Assembly (NCBI GenBank): GCA_031551485.1
Contig: JAVBNO010000040.1
Span: 1-35,632 of the forward strand
Reading direction: 5' to 3'
Length of the DNA: 35,632 nucleotides
Source: JAVBNO01 sp031551485
Lineage (GTDB): Bacteria > Bacillota > Clostridia > Oscillospirales > Ruminococcaceae
Below are positions 17,133 through 25,129 of the stretch, in pieces (the first letter of the stretch is position 1; the number at the start of each line of letters is the position of its first letter). Below the pieces are notes generated by a model. The model did no database searches, was not told the DNA's origin, and worked only from the letters and a program-made list of their open reading frames with translations. The position numbers were made by a program, and so were the translations under genes.

Positions 17133-18119
17133 TTAACGCTCCGCCGGTGAAACGCGACCGATCAGTTGTTCGGCAAATTGATAGGCCGCCAACAGGCTTT
17201 TTGTACTGGCAATACCTTGATAGGCAATGTCAAAAGCGGTGCCATGATCCACCGACGTGCGAATGACTTTAAGGCCCAGGGTGGTGTTCACGCCGTCCTC
17301 GAAGCCCAAAAGCTTAATGGGAATATGACCCTGGTCGTGATAGATAGCTACCACGCAGTCAAATTCGCCTTTGGAAGCCCGCAAAAAGATGGTATCCGGC
17401 GGAAAGGGGCCTGTACAATCGATGCCCCTATTTTGGCACAACGCAATGGCCGGCGCAATTTCATCCATATCCTCCCGGCCAAAAAGTCCCTCTTCCCCGG
17501 CGTGGCAATTAAGCCCCGCCACGGCAATTTTGGGTCTGGGAATAAAAGGGGCCAATGCCTGGTGTGTCAACTCGATGACGGTGGCCACCCGCTCGGCCGT
17601 TGTGTTGGCCAGCACATCCGCCATCGATACATGGGTGTTGACATGGGTAACCCGCAGCGTCGGCGAAGACAGCATCATGGTATAATCCTTTTGGCCGCAA
17701 AGCCCGGCGATAAACTCGGTGTGGCCGGTAAAACCCGGAATGCCCATTTGAACCGCCGCTTTGTTAATGGGCAGCGTCACCATGCCGGCGGCATGGTCCA
17801 AAAGGCATTGCTTGGCCGCCCATTGCACATAGGCGATGCTGGCGGCCCCCGCTTTGGCGCTAAGCTGCCCCGGCTGGATGTCGCCGGAGGCCAACAAGCC
17901 CATATCCAGCAGATTGAGGGCGCCGGGGGCATAATCCTCCAGATTCTGAATATGGCGCACCGGCGCTGAAATGCCCAGCGCATCGGCACATATTTCCAGC
18001 GCGGCGCTGTCGCCCACCGCCACAAATTCGCCGGTCAGCGCGCCGCTTTGGTAAGCCTTGAGCAATATCTCCGGCCCCACACCGTTGGGGTCCCCCATGG
18101 TAATCAGCAACATTCCCAT
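17133..18119 (-). CDS. pdxA: 4-hydroxythreonine-4-phosphate dehydrogenase family protein
   Basis: NAD-dependent, metal-dependent oxidative decarboxylase of the PdxA family, 328 residues. Canonical PdxA oxidises 4-phosphohydroxy-L-threonine in the DXP-dependent pyridoxal phosphate route; the PdxA2 branch oxidises 4-phospho-D-threonate or erythronate. Visible motifs are MGDPNGVGPEI (8-18), GFTGHTEFIAGLCG, THVSMADV, YHDQGHIPIKLLGFEDGVNTTLGL and SVDHGTAFDIA, which hold the three metal-binding His. The start ATG 18119 follows AAGGAAG. No pdxJ or DUF1537 kinase gene is adjacent, so the choice between PdxA and PdxA2 is open. Confidence 0.88.
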   Translation of the reverse strand: MGMLLITMGDPNGVGPEILLKAYQSGALTGEFVAVGDSAALEICADALGISAPVRHIQNLEDYAPGALNLLDMGLLASGDIQPGQLSAKAGAASIAYVQWAAKQCLLDHAAGMVTLPINKAAVQMGIPGFTGHTEFIAGLCGQKDYTMMLSSPTLRVTHVNTHVSMADVLANTTAERVATVIELTHQALAPFIPRPKIAVAGLNCHAGEEGLFGREDMDEIAPAIALCQNRGIDCTGPFPPDTIFLRASKGEFDCVVAIYHDQGHIPIKLLGFEDGVNTTLGLKVIRTSVDHGTAFDIAYQGIASTKSLLAAYQFAEQLIGRVSPAER

Positions 18120-18188
18120 TCCATCACTTCCTTTTTGAGCAACATAAAGACAGTTTGATTATACACAATGGCAGCACAAAAAGAAACC

Positions 18189-18210
18189 GGCGCCGCACAA
18201 AAACGGCGCC
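18189..18210. terminator. Terminator between kinase unit and pdxA
   Basis: GGCGCCG and CGGCGCC form a 7-base stem (18189-18195 with 18204-18210) around an A-rich loop. On the minus strand it is followed by GGTTTCTTTTT, so it probably ends the kinase transcript before pdxA. Confidence 0.7.
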
Positions 18211-18231
18211 CTTTTGCATCCCGAAACAACG

Positions 18232-18405
18232 TCACTGGAAAAAGAGAACGGCCGCCGTCACCCTGTGCAGGGCCGTGCCTTTCTTGCTGTCAAAGCGATA
18301 CAACCAGTACGAAAGCAAGAAGAAGGCAGCCGGGAACGCTATGATTTGAAAAAACACGGTACTTTCATAGAATACCCCTTCTGAAATGGGGCTGACGTCA
18401 TGCAT
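18232..18405 (-). CDS. Possible small membrane peptide overlapping the kinase end
   Basis: A 57-codon frame starts at ATG 18405-18403, overlapping the kinase stop by 8 bases, and ends at TGA 18234-18232. It encodes an acidic N-terminus, one hydrophobic helix (about residues 17-36, FFQIIAFPAAFFLLSYWLY), then a basic RFDSKKG segment and a second weakly hydrophobic end. The overlap would allow translational coupling. Against it, there is no clear ribosome binding site, and the 3' part contains palindromes (CCCTGCACAGGG, and ACGGCC with GGCCGT) that look like terminator structure. It does not resemble AgrD peptides. Confidence 0.35.
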   Translation of the reverse strand: MHDVSPISEGVFYESTVFFQIIAFPAAFFLLSYWLYRFDSKKGTALHRVTAAVLFFQ

Positions 18406-19819
18406 CCGTATGGGTGGCTAAAATGAGGAACATGGTAAACTGATTGTCGTGATAGTTCGCCCGGGCCTTGCAATGTTCATACGTATTGAGGATATGCACC
18501 ACTTGGGATAACCCAATACCCGAATGCCCCTCTTTCGTTGTGTACCCCATGTCAAACAGATGATCGGTTGGCGCATCCTCCTTGGTGGTGTTGGAAATGG
18601 CGAACACAATTGTTTCCGGATCCTTTTTTTCAAACGACAGGCTGATTTGCTTTTTGTCAGATATTTGGGCAGCCTCGATTGCGTTGTCAATGACGACGCT
18701 TAAAACACGGCATAAGTCGATATCTGTTAACACAACATCGGTAATATCGCATATCTGGTTGATGGAAAAGGTGATTTCTTGCTTTTCCGCCACTTCCGCT
18801 TTTGCTTTGATGAGGCTGTAAACAGCGATGCGCGTTTTTAAAGCCTCGATAAGCCCTAAAAAATCGCCGGCATGCTTTGTTGTCTTGAACAATGAGTTGT
18901 GGTATTTTTTGAGGCTGTTGTAATCCTCTAATTCAAGATAGCCGCCATAGGTTTGCAATACGTTGTAAAAGTCGTGCTTAATGCCCCGAAACTCCTGATT
19001 GATATTGAGCAAAGAACTGATATAGATTTCTGTAGCGTTGACCTCCCATTTAAAAATCTTTAAACGCAATTGCAATAAAGAAACAAAAAGATAGGCAAGC
19101 ACACAAACGATTAAAAGCAGGTAGATAAACACAACTGTAAGCTGAAAAGATTCTCTGTTGTGGGAAAGCCATGTCATTCGGAAGAACACAATGGTTGCAT
19201 AAAAAACAGACAGAACGGTAAATGTCTCAAACAGACTGAACTGCAAATTATTCTCATGGTAATTGGATGGGATCATAATATATTTTTGCGGCCTGTCCAA
19301 ATATAATTTCACCAAAAAATGCGCAAACCCCAACAAAAGTGCCACCAATACAATTGAAACAACTTCATAGGAGAATATTTTGGGCAATACTTCAGAAACC
19401 GGAATGAAACCGTATAACAGATTGCACATGAGCATGTAGATCAAAACCACGATGTAATGAATGAGCAGATGATTTCTGACAAATATGCTGCTTTTGGTTG
19501 ACGTAATTTTCAGCGTCCGCTTTATAATGAAATAATAGGGAATTGCCGCAAGAGGATTGACGAACAAAAGCACACTATAGAGCCAAACGGAGAAGTATAG
19601 CCCCGGGGAGAAACAAAAGAAATCGACAAGATAAACGGGCGTCAAATATAAAATGGAAATTCCCACCGCGCATAACAAATGATTTTTCCAATGCACTTTA
19701 TAATCAAACATATCAAACTGTATTTGTAAAATTAAATAGTGATTCACAACATTCTGGATAATCACAAAAATAATAGACACGATGCGCTGTTGTTCGAATA
19801 AATAGATAAGAAGCGACAT
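18398..19819 (-). CDS. AgrC-like sensor histidine kinase (GHKL), intact ATPase
   Basis: Predicted membrane sensor kinase, 473 residues. The N-terminal half (about 1-250) has six or so membrane helices. The dimerisation and phosphotransfer region holds RGIKHDFYNVLQTYGGYLE with the likely phospho-acceptor His282. The GHKL ATPase domain keeps the N-box (IDNAIEAA, Asn379) and the G-box (GHSGIGLSQV, 431-440). This is the HPK10/AgrC type that usually senses peptides and signals to a LytTR regulator. No regulator, agrB or agrD is adjacent. ATG 19819 has AGGTG upstream. It follows a related but degenerate kinase gene by 49 bases. Both genes are AT-richer than the surrounding core genes. Confidence 0.88.
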   Translation of the reverse strand: MSLLIYLFEQQRIVSIIFVIIQNVVNHYLILQIQFDMFDYKVHWKNHLLCAVGISILYLTPVYLVDFFCFSPGLYFSVWLYSVLLFVNPLAAIPYYFIIKRTLKITSTKSSIFVRNHLLIHYIVVLIYMLMCNLLYGFIPVSEVLPKIFSYEVVSIVLVALLLGFAHFLVKLYLDRPQKYIMIPSNYHENNLQFSLFETFTVLSVFYATIVFFRMTWLSHNRESFQLTVVFIYLLLIVCVLAYLFVSLLQLRLKIFKWEVNATEIYISSLLNINQEFRGIKHDFYNVLQTYGGYLELEDYNSLKKYHNSLFKTTKHAGDFLGLIEALKTRIAVYSLIKAKAEVAEKQEITFSINQICDITDVVLTDIDLCRVLSVVIDNAIEAAQISDKKQISLSFEKKDPETIVFAISNTTKEDAPTDHLFDMGYTTKEGHSGIGLSQVVHILNTYEHCKARANYHDNQFTMFLILATHTDA

Positions 19820-19868
19820 TTTTTCACCTCATATTGATTAAGCATTGGAAGTGATGGGAAAAGCGCCC

Positions 19869-21221
19869 TCAGTTGGCTTCTCTAAGCTCCATGTAAGCCG
19901 AAACCTCCTGGTCACGGTATTGAATCTGAAAAGAGCAATTCCCGTACCGCCTCAAGATGTTTCTCACATCCGGCAGTATCATCTCGGTGTTCCCATTCTT
20001 TTGCGTATCATCGAGATAAGGCGCAGGGGACGCGCTGTTGGTAATAATGATCAGCTTGGAGCGGGAAAGCTTTGATTCAATGGTACAGTAAACCTTCCTT
20101 TGGTCGGAATTACTGGCCAGCTCGATTGCATGATCCAAAAGGCATGACAAGACCCGGGCGATGGCAAGATTGTCAATATAAAAGTTTGCCAGGCCGCATT
20201 TCAACGTGATCAATAGCCTTACGCTCACCCGTTCCGCATATGCAAATTTGTTGATGAGAAGCGACACAATGGCCGGGTTTTCAGACATTTTCTGCGCTAT
20301 ATCGGATATATTGCCTGCTTGGGAAGTTGCTGAAACGAGGGAGGCATGATAAATTTTAAGCCGTTCATATTCCCCCAACTCCAAATAGCCGCTGTATGTA
20401 TGAAGAATGTTGTTAAAATCGTGCTTGATGCCGCGCAGCTCTTCCAGTCCCTTAAAAAGTGCGCTGATATGGACATCGCGATTACTGATAATTTGCTTGT
20501 GGTAACGCACCATGTCGATGCAGATATTGGTGATAATCAGTAAGATAAGAATCAGACAGACAATCATATGGGCAATGACCTGATTGGAAAGCACCAGGGG
20601 AATGGATACAGTCACAGCATATACAAAAGAAACTTGCATCAGATACCCAAACAGCTCTTTTTTGCGATTAAAGAACATGTTTTCTGAAAAATTGAGGCTT
20701 GCATGACTCTTGCGCAATAGTGCGAGTACAACGGAACAGATCAAAAAGAACAGCCCCAGGGTTACAGCCTGCTGGGATGCGTCAAGCAGATAATTGTATT
20801 GGGGTCTGTTCTGCGTAAAAAAGATTGCACCGACAAGTCTGTTCAGCGCGTTGCTCGTAATCCAGAATATATAGATGTAGCTCATCAGTTTGACCGAACG
20901 AGCCGGTGGCAATTGAAAAATTTTTTGTGCAGTGTAGTAATAGAGTAACGCCGTAATGGGATTGGGATTGACGACCAAGTAATAGGTTAAATTATTAAAG
21001 ACCATGATATGGCTGAAAAGGAAAACCACATACACAAAAGTAACCTGCAAAATGGGGCCGGAAATAAATGCAAAAACCATTTTCTGATTTCTGCTGGCCG
21101 AGACATCAAAAGCAGTCAGAATAATGTTGGAAATCATGTATGTGGATATGAAATTTCCCGCGTAAGACACAATGGCAAGGATCACCTGCATGTGGGACGA
21201 ATAGGCAAACTCCGAATACAT
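19869..21221 (-). CDS. AgrC-like sensor protein with degenerate ATPase domain
   Basis: A 450-residue protein built like its neighbour: about six membrane helices (1-240), then RGIKHDFNNILHTYSGYLELGEYERL with His267 in the phospho-acceptor position. The ATPase domain is altered. The N-box Asn is replaced by His364 (CLLDHAIELAS) and the Gly-rich G-box is missing, its place taken by NTEMILPDV (411-419). ATP binding is therefore unlikely, while the His could still be phosphorylated in trans. ATG 21221 follows GGGGGAG. It is the first gene of the kinase pair and probably co-transcribed with the intact kinase, suggesting a hetero-oligomer; this is inference. Confidence 0.85.
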   Translation of the reverse strand: MYSEFAYSSHMQVILAIVSYAGNFISTYMISNIILTAFDVSASRNQKMVFAFISGPILQVTFVYVVFLFSHIMVFNNLTYYLVVNPNPITALLYYYTAQKIFQLPPARSVKLMSYIYIFWITSNALNRLVGAIFFTQNRPQYNYLLDASQQAVTLGLFFLICSVVLALLRKSHASLNFSENMFFNRKKELFGYLMQVSFVYAVTVSIPLVLSNQVIAHMIVCLILILLIITNICIDMVRYHKQIISNRDVHISALFKGLEELRGIKHDFNNILHTYSGYLELGEYERLKIYHASLVSATSQAGNISDIAQKMSENPAIVSLLINKFAYAERVSVRLLITLKCGLANFYIDNLAIARVLSCLLDHAIELASNSDQRKVYCTIESKLSRSKLIIITNSASPAPYLDDTQKNGNTEMILPDVRNILRRYGNCSFQIQYRDQEVSAYMELREAN

Positions 21222-21388
21222 ATACTCCCCCTATCTCAGGACTTCTCCTGCGCCAAGAAGTGTATAGCCATTGAACGCTGCATCCATCGAACATCATCAA
21301 TTCTGAAGGCTTATGCTGTTATGGTTTGGTCCTTTATGATGGTGGCACCCCTTGAAGAAGCGGCAGAAAAGTGCAATTGGTTAATTTT

Positions 21389-21417
21389 AGTATAATACAT
21401 TTATGATAGCAAAGATT
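21389..21417 (-). promoter_or_regulatory. Candidate kinase-pair promoter
   Basis: On the minus strand TTGCTA is followed after 17 bases by TAAAAT (approximate positions), about 170 bases before the first kinase start. The leader between them (21222-21388) contains no convincing gene. Confidence 0.3.
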
Positions 21418-21454
21418 TTAGGAATATACAATATAATATGTCATAATATGTAAA

Positions 21455-21491
21455 AAAACAGCCCCCTGCATTGGCAGGAGACTGCTGTTTT
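21455..21491. terminator. Terminator after the glycyl radical gene cluster
   Basis: AAAACAG (21455-21461) pairs with CTGTTTT (21485-21491), with an inner CCTGC/GCAGG stem (21465-21469, 21474-21478). On the minus strand the hairpin ends in a run of seven T. It separates the activase gene from the kinase genes downstream. Confidence 0.75.
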
Positions 21492-21565
21492 GGCTGGGGT
21501 TTAGATGAAAATGATATTGAACTGAACACAAGCGGGCTATATACCGGTGTGATGCGAGGCAATCT

Positions 21566-21635
21566 TGCCCGCTTACAAAATTTCCGCATTGGATGCCGCT
21601 TGTGCCGGCGCCGATACCCCAAAAGAAGCCAACAT
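21566..21635 (-). other. Short open frame and hairpin downstream of the activase gene
   Basis: A 20-codon frame (ATG 21635-21633 to TAA 21575-21573) has a good AAGGGG site 5 bases upstream and starts about 17 bases after the activase stop. It encodes an Ala/Ser-rich peptide with no membrane helix. Directly after it, AAGCGGGC begins an inverted repeat whose other arm GCCCGCTT lies near 21530-21537. It may be a leader-type peptide, a gene remnant or chance. Confidence 0.2.
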
Positions 21636-21651
21636 ATGATCCCCTTGGCCA

Positions 21652-22539
21652 TTAGTTCCCTATGATAATGTCAACGCCCTGTTCCGTAAAAAAAGTGGCC
21701 AAGTGCCGGCGCTGGTCGACAGCAGGCGTGCTGCCCTCGAAGGCATAACCTTTTCTGAGCATGTCGTATTTACTGGCGCCCAATTTGTGATATGGCAGAA
21801 ATTCGGCCCGTTGAATGCCGCACTCGGCACAAAAGAGGGCGGTTTGACGTATATTATCCTCGCTGTCGTTTACGCCGCCGATCAGGGGAATGCGCACCAG
21901 AATAGGATAGCCTTTCACTGCGGCGGTAATGGCGTTTTGCAGGATTTGGCGGTTGGAAACGCCGGTATACAATTTGTGCTGTTCATCATCCATATGTTTA
22001 ATGTCATACAACAGCAAATCCGCTTGTGCAAAAATAGGATCCGCAATTTCCCATTTCGCAAATCCGGTTGTTTCCACCGCGAGGTGATACCCCTGCTTTT
22101 TAATGGCTGTCGCCAGTTCCTCGGTAAATTCCGGGTAAAGCAAAGGTTCCCCGCCGGAAAGCGTTACACCGCCCAGGGGGTAGTAATAGTTTTCATCCTT
22201 GGATACTTCGGCTAAAATATCGGCTATCGAGTATTCACGGCTGTCGACCTCCAGCGCTTTGGCAGGGCAGGCGGCCACGCAGGCGCCGCAAAGATTGCAG
22301 GCAGGGTCAGCCCCGTGCCTGCCTACAACAATGCCCTGGGGGCAGGCTGCGGCGCACTGTCCGCAGCCTATACATCGACGGGCATTAAAAAGGAGGTTGG
22401 GTTCGACATCCTGCGATTCGGGGTTTGAACACCACCGGCAACGCAGGGGGCAACCCTTGAAAAAGACAACCGTTCTGATGCCGGGTCCATCGTGGGTGCA
22501 AAACCGCTGGATATTAAATATAAGTGGGTGGGTCCGCAT
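21652..22539 (-). CDS. Glycyl radical enzyme activase (radical SAM)
   Basis: Installs the glycyl radical on the partner enzyme encoded just upstream, using S-adenosylmethionine and a [4Fe-4S] cluster. The 295-residue protein has the radical SAM motif C30-x3-C34-x2-C37 (GCPLRCRWC) and a ferredoxin-like insert with two more cluster sites (C56/59/62/66 and C81/84/87/91), typical of activases for dehydratase-, decarboxylase- and lyase-type enzymes rather than of pyruvate formate-lyase activase. GGEPLL and the HxLG-like YHKLGASKYD are also present. ATG 22539 is preferred because AAGGATGG lies 7 bases upstream; TTG 22545 is too close. The gap from the preceding enzyme gene is 27 bases. Confidence 0.93.
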   Translation of the reverse strand: MRTHPLIFNIQRFCTHDGPGIRTVVFFKGCPLRCRWCSNPESQDVEPNLLFNARRCIGCGQCAAACPQGIVVGRHGADPACNLCGACVAACPAKALEVDSREYSIADILAEVSKDENYYYPLGGVTLSGGEPLLYPEFTEELATAIKKQGYHLAVETTGFAKWEIADPIFAQADLLLYDIKHMDDEQHKLYTGVSNRQILQNAITAAVKGYPILVRIPLIGGVNDSEDNIRQTALFCAECGIQRAEFLPYHKLGASKYDMLRKGYAFEGSTPAVDQRRHLATFFTEQGVDIIIGN

Positions 22540-22566
22540 AGGCAACCATCCTTTGTCGTATTAACG

Positions 22567-25032
22567 TTACAGTTGATGTTCCGTGCGGGACATAATATCC
22601 TGCTGTACTTCGGGGCAGAGGGTGACAAAGTAGCTGGAAAAGCCCGCCACACGCACAATCAGGTCCTTATAGTTTTCGGGATGTTTCTGTGCTTCCCGCA
22701 AAGTCTCCTCCGAAACGATATTGAACTGAACCTGCATACATTTTTTGGCCATCAGGGCAGTAATCAAGTTCACCCAGGCGTCCAGGCCGTCTTCGGCGGC
22801 GACAGAAGAGGGCGCAAGTTTGACATTAAACAGCTGGCCGCCGGGCATGAGCACATGTGGGAACTTGGCGTAGGAGTTAATAAGGGCGGTGGGCCCGTTA
22901 AGATCGGTGCCGCGGAACGCGGACGACCCTTCCGTAATTGGTTCATGGGCCTTGCGCCCGTCGGCAGTGGCACCAATGCACATGCCGGCGCCCACATTGG
23001 CGGAAACCGTGGCCGTAGAGGGAATAAAATGTCCTCCAATAGGGCCTTTGCCGTAACGCGTGTTTTTGTATGGCATTTCACAGTCGGCAAAATACTTCAT
23101 CAGCTCCGCCGCAATCAGATCTGGTTCGTCTAAATCGTTGCCAAACTTGCTGGGGCAATTGAGCAAAATCTGGCGGATGTATTCACCGGTTGGCTGCGTG
23201 GAAGCGTCTTCAAAGTTGGTGTCCAGCGCGTGTTTGACTTGCTGGGCTGTCAGCACCTTGTCGTCATAAACCACTTTTTTCAGCGTGGCCAGAGCGTTGG
23301 CGGCAGACACAATACCCACATTCTGTCCACCGGTAAAGTCGTACTTGGAACCGCCCTCTTTAATTTCCAGCCCGCGCTCGATGCAGCCTTCAATTAAAGA
23401 AGAGAGGAAGGGATTGGGCGTACAGACCTGCCAGGAAAGATCTACGATATTGCCTATTTTTGTATGCAGGCCAAGGTAGTAGCGCAGCTGCGTTTTAAAG
23501 GCGTCCATAAGCTCGTCGAAGGTTTTAAAGCTGGTGAGGTCTCCGGGCAGCGGACAGGGGGTATGGCCGGTAATAGGGTCTTTGCCGCCGTTGACCGTAA
23601 GCTCCACCCACTTGGCAAAGTTAGGGAACCCGGCCCCGTAGCGCCCGCCAATTTTCCCGTGAGGAGCCTGTTCGACACAGCCCACAATTCCGTAATCCAC
23701 CGCGTCGTCATAGCTGTACCCGATATTCAGCATAGAGGGTATGATGATATCATCATTGAAGAAAGCGGGCATGCTGCCAATTTTGCGAATGACCTTGACG
23801 CATTCTTTCATAAAGTGCCGTTTGGTTCCATGGAAAATCCGCACGGTTAATGACGGCTGGATCATCTGCAGCTTTTTGGTGCAGGAGAGCATTAAATAGG
23901 TCAGTTCGTTTACGGCGTCCCGGCCATCGGGCGTTTGTCCGCCAATTGTCATATTTTGGAACAGCGGATTGCCGACAAAGGTAACTGTGTTAGGCCAGTC
24001 GCGCAGCTTGGATATATCGTTTACTTTCAGCCAGAGGCAGCAAAGAATGTCAAAGGCCTTTTCAAAGGTAAGTGCGCCGCTTTCAATGTCGCGGATAAAG
24101 AACTCGTAGAGATACTGGTCAACCCGCCCGAAGGAAATGGAGTGGCCATTGCTTTCAACCTGCACCACCATATTCACCATGAGGATGGACTGAACGGCCT
24201 CGTGGAAGGTAGTGGCGGGGTTGGCAGGAACTTTTTTGCATATGTCGGCCATTTCTAAAAGTTCTTGCTTGCGAGCAGGGTCCGTTTCTGCGGCAGCGGC
24301 CTGTTGCAGCATGGCGGCATAACGTTCGGCAAAGCGGATAGAGGCCTCCAGCACCTGGATAACCGCTTTTAAAAAGGGGATTTTACGCAGCTCCTCGGGG
24401 TCCTTTGCATCCAGGTCTGCCAGGCGCTGTTTGGTTTGCGCCAAAATGCCCTTTAAACCTACCTGCATCACTTTTTTATAGTTTGGTATCGTGTGTCCGT
24501 CGCCACCGACAATAATCCAGTTTTCATCACTGCCCTTTACCTCCAGGCAGCCAATGCGAATGTCGTCGGTCATAAGCGAATGGACGTAATCTTCGTGCGT
24601 TTTACCCTTCCAATAAGGGATTACATCTTTTAATAAAATTTCTTTTGTCTCAGCGTCTACCATGTAAGCGTCTCCGGGGCGCTTATCAAAGAAGTATGGA
24701 TTGCCGTTTAACTCATCTTCAATCCAATTTACAGAAAATTCGGGGAATACGGCGGCGGCCCGCGGCCAGGTGGAGGTGTTGCCCACCAGGAGGTCGCCTT
24801 GCTTGACGTAGACGGTCATTTCGTCTAAAATTTTGGCCAGCGCGGCAGAGCGGCGCAGCACCGAGGGTTTGCCCTCGCTTTGTTTGTAGCTTTGGGTTAG
24901 TATGACGGCACGTTCATGGCAAACGGAGGGTGCAGTATTAAAGTATTCTTCGCGCATTTTGCTGATTCTTTCGCTTAGCTTCACATTGTCCTCCAGGTTG
25001 CCGGTGCACTGTCGCATCAATTCGTTATTCAT
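22567..25032 (-). CDS. Glycyl radical enzyme of unassigned substrate (PFL-like)
   Basis: An 821-residue enzyme of the PFL/dehydratase superfamily. The PFL domain spans most of the protein (for example GGDGHTIPNYKKVMQVGLKG, SNGHSISFGRVDQY, NMTIGGQTPDGRDAVNEL). The active-site thiyl residue is Cys452 in GCVEQAP, with Glu454 as in dehydratases and C-N or C-S lyases; the residue after it is Gln where many members have Pro. The radical site is Gly797 in RVAGFSSYF near the C-terminus. PFL itself is excluded because it uses two adjacent Cys. ATG 25032 follows AGGAGAG. Its operon encodes a ribose-type ABC importer and a LacI regulator, so a sugar, polyol or related small molecule is the likely substrate; this is inference. 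No shell protein or aldehyde dehydrogenase gene is near. Confidence 0.92.
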   Translation of the reverse strand: MNNELMRQCTGNLEDNVKLSERISKMREEYFNTAPSVCHERAVILTQSYKQSEGKPSVLRRSAALAKILDEMTVYVKQGDLLVGNTSTWPRAAAVFPEFSVNWIEDELNGNPYFFDKRPGDAYMVDAETKEILLKDVIPYWKGKTHEDYVHSLMTDDIRIGCLEVKGSDENWIIVGGDGHTIPNYKKVMQVGLKGILAQTKQRLADLDAKDPEELRKIPFLKAVIQVLEASIRFAERYAAMLQQAAAAETDPARKQELLEMADICKKVPANPATTFHEAVQSILMVNMVVQVESNGHSISFGRVDQYLYEFFIRDIESGALTFEKAFDILCCLWLKVNDISKLRDWPNTVTFVGNPLFQNMTIGGQTPDGRDAVNELTYLMLSCTKKLQMIQPSLTVRIFHGTKRHFMKECVKVIRKIGSMPAFFNDDIIIPSMLNIGYSYDDAVDYGIVGCVEQAPHGKIGGRYGAGFPNFAKWVELTVNGGKDPITGHTPCPLPGDLTSFKTFDELMDAFKTQLRYYLGLHTKIGNIVDLSWQVCTPNPFLSSLIEGCIERGLEIKEGGSKYDFTGGQNVGIVSAANALATLKKVVYDDKVLTAQQVKHALDTNFEDASTQPTGEYIRQILLNCPSKFGNDLDEPDLIAAELMKYFADCEMPYKNTRYGKGPIGGHFIPSTATVSANVGAGMCIGATADGRKAHEPITEGSSAFRGTDLNGPTALINSYAKFPHVLMPGGQLFNVKLAPSSVAAEDGLDAWVNLITALMAKKCMQVQFNIVSEETLREAQKHPENYKDLIVRVAGFSSYFVTLCPEVQQDIMSRTEHQL

Positions 25033-25090
25033 GTTGACACTCTCCTTTTGCCCAAACCATGTTGGGGAATAAATGACTAAGCTTATGGGA

Positions 25091-25114
25091 GGGCGTGAGT
25101 GAAAGCCCACGCCC
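25091..25114 (-). promoter_or_regulatory. Intercistronic hairpin between binding protein and glycyl radical enzyme
   Basis: GGGCGTG (25091-25097) and CACGCCC (25108-25114) form a GC-rich 7-base stem with a 10-base loop, 15 bases after the binding-protein stop. No T-tract follows on the minus strand. Such elements often stabilise the abundant binding-protein mRNA segment. Confidence 0.55.
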
Positions 25115-25129
25115 CCACACAAAAAAGGG

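Noticed and set aside
18120..21651. agrB/agrD genes or a LytTR regulator beside the AgrC-like kinases
   Set aside because: No frame shows AgrB-like helices with the His/Cys pair, an AgrD-like peptide or a receiver domain.
22567..25032. Assignment of the glycyl radical enzyme as pyruvate formate-lyase
   Set aside because: It has one active-site Cys followed by Val-Glu rather than two adjacent Cys, and its activase has two extra ferredoxin-type clusters.
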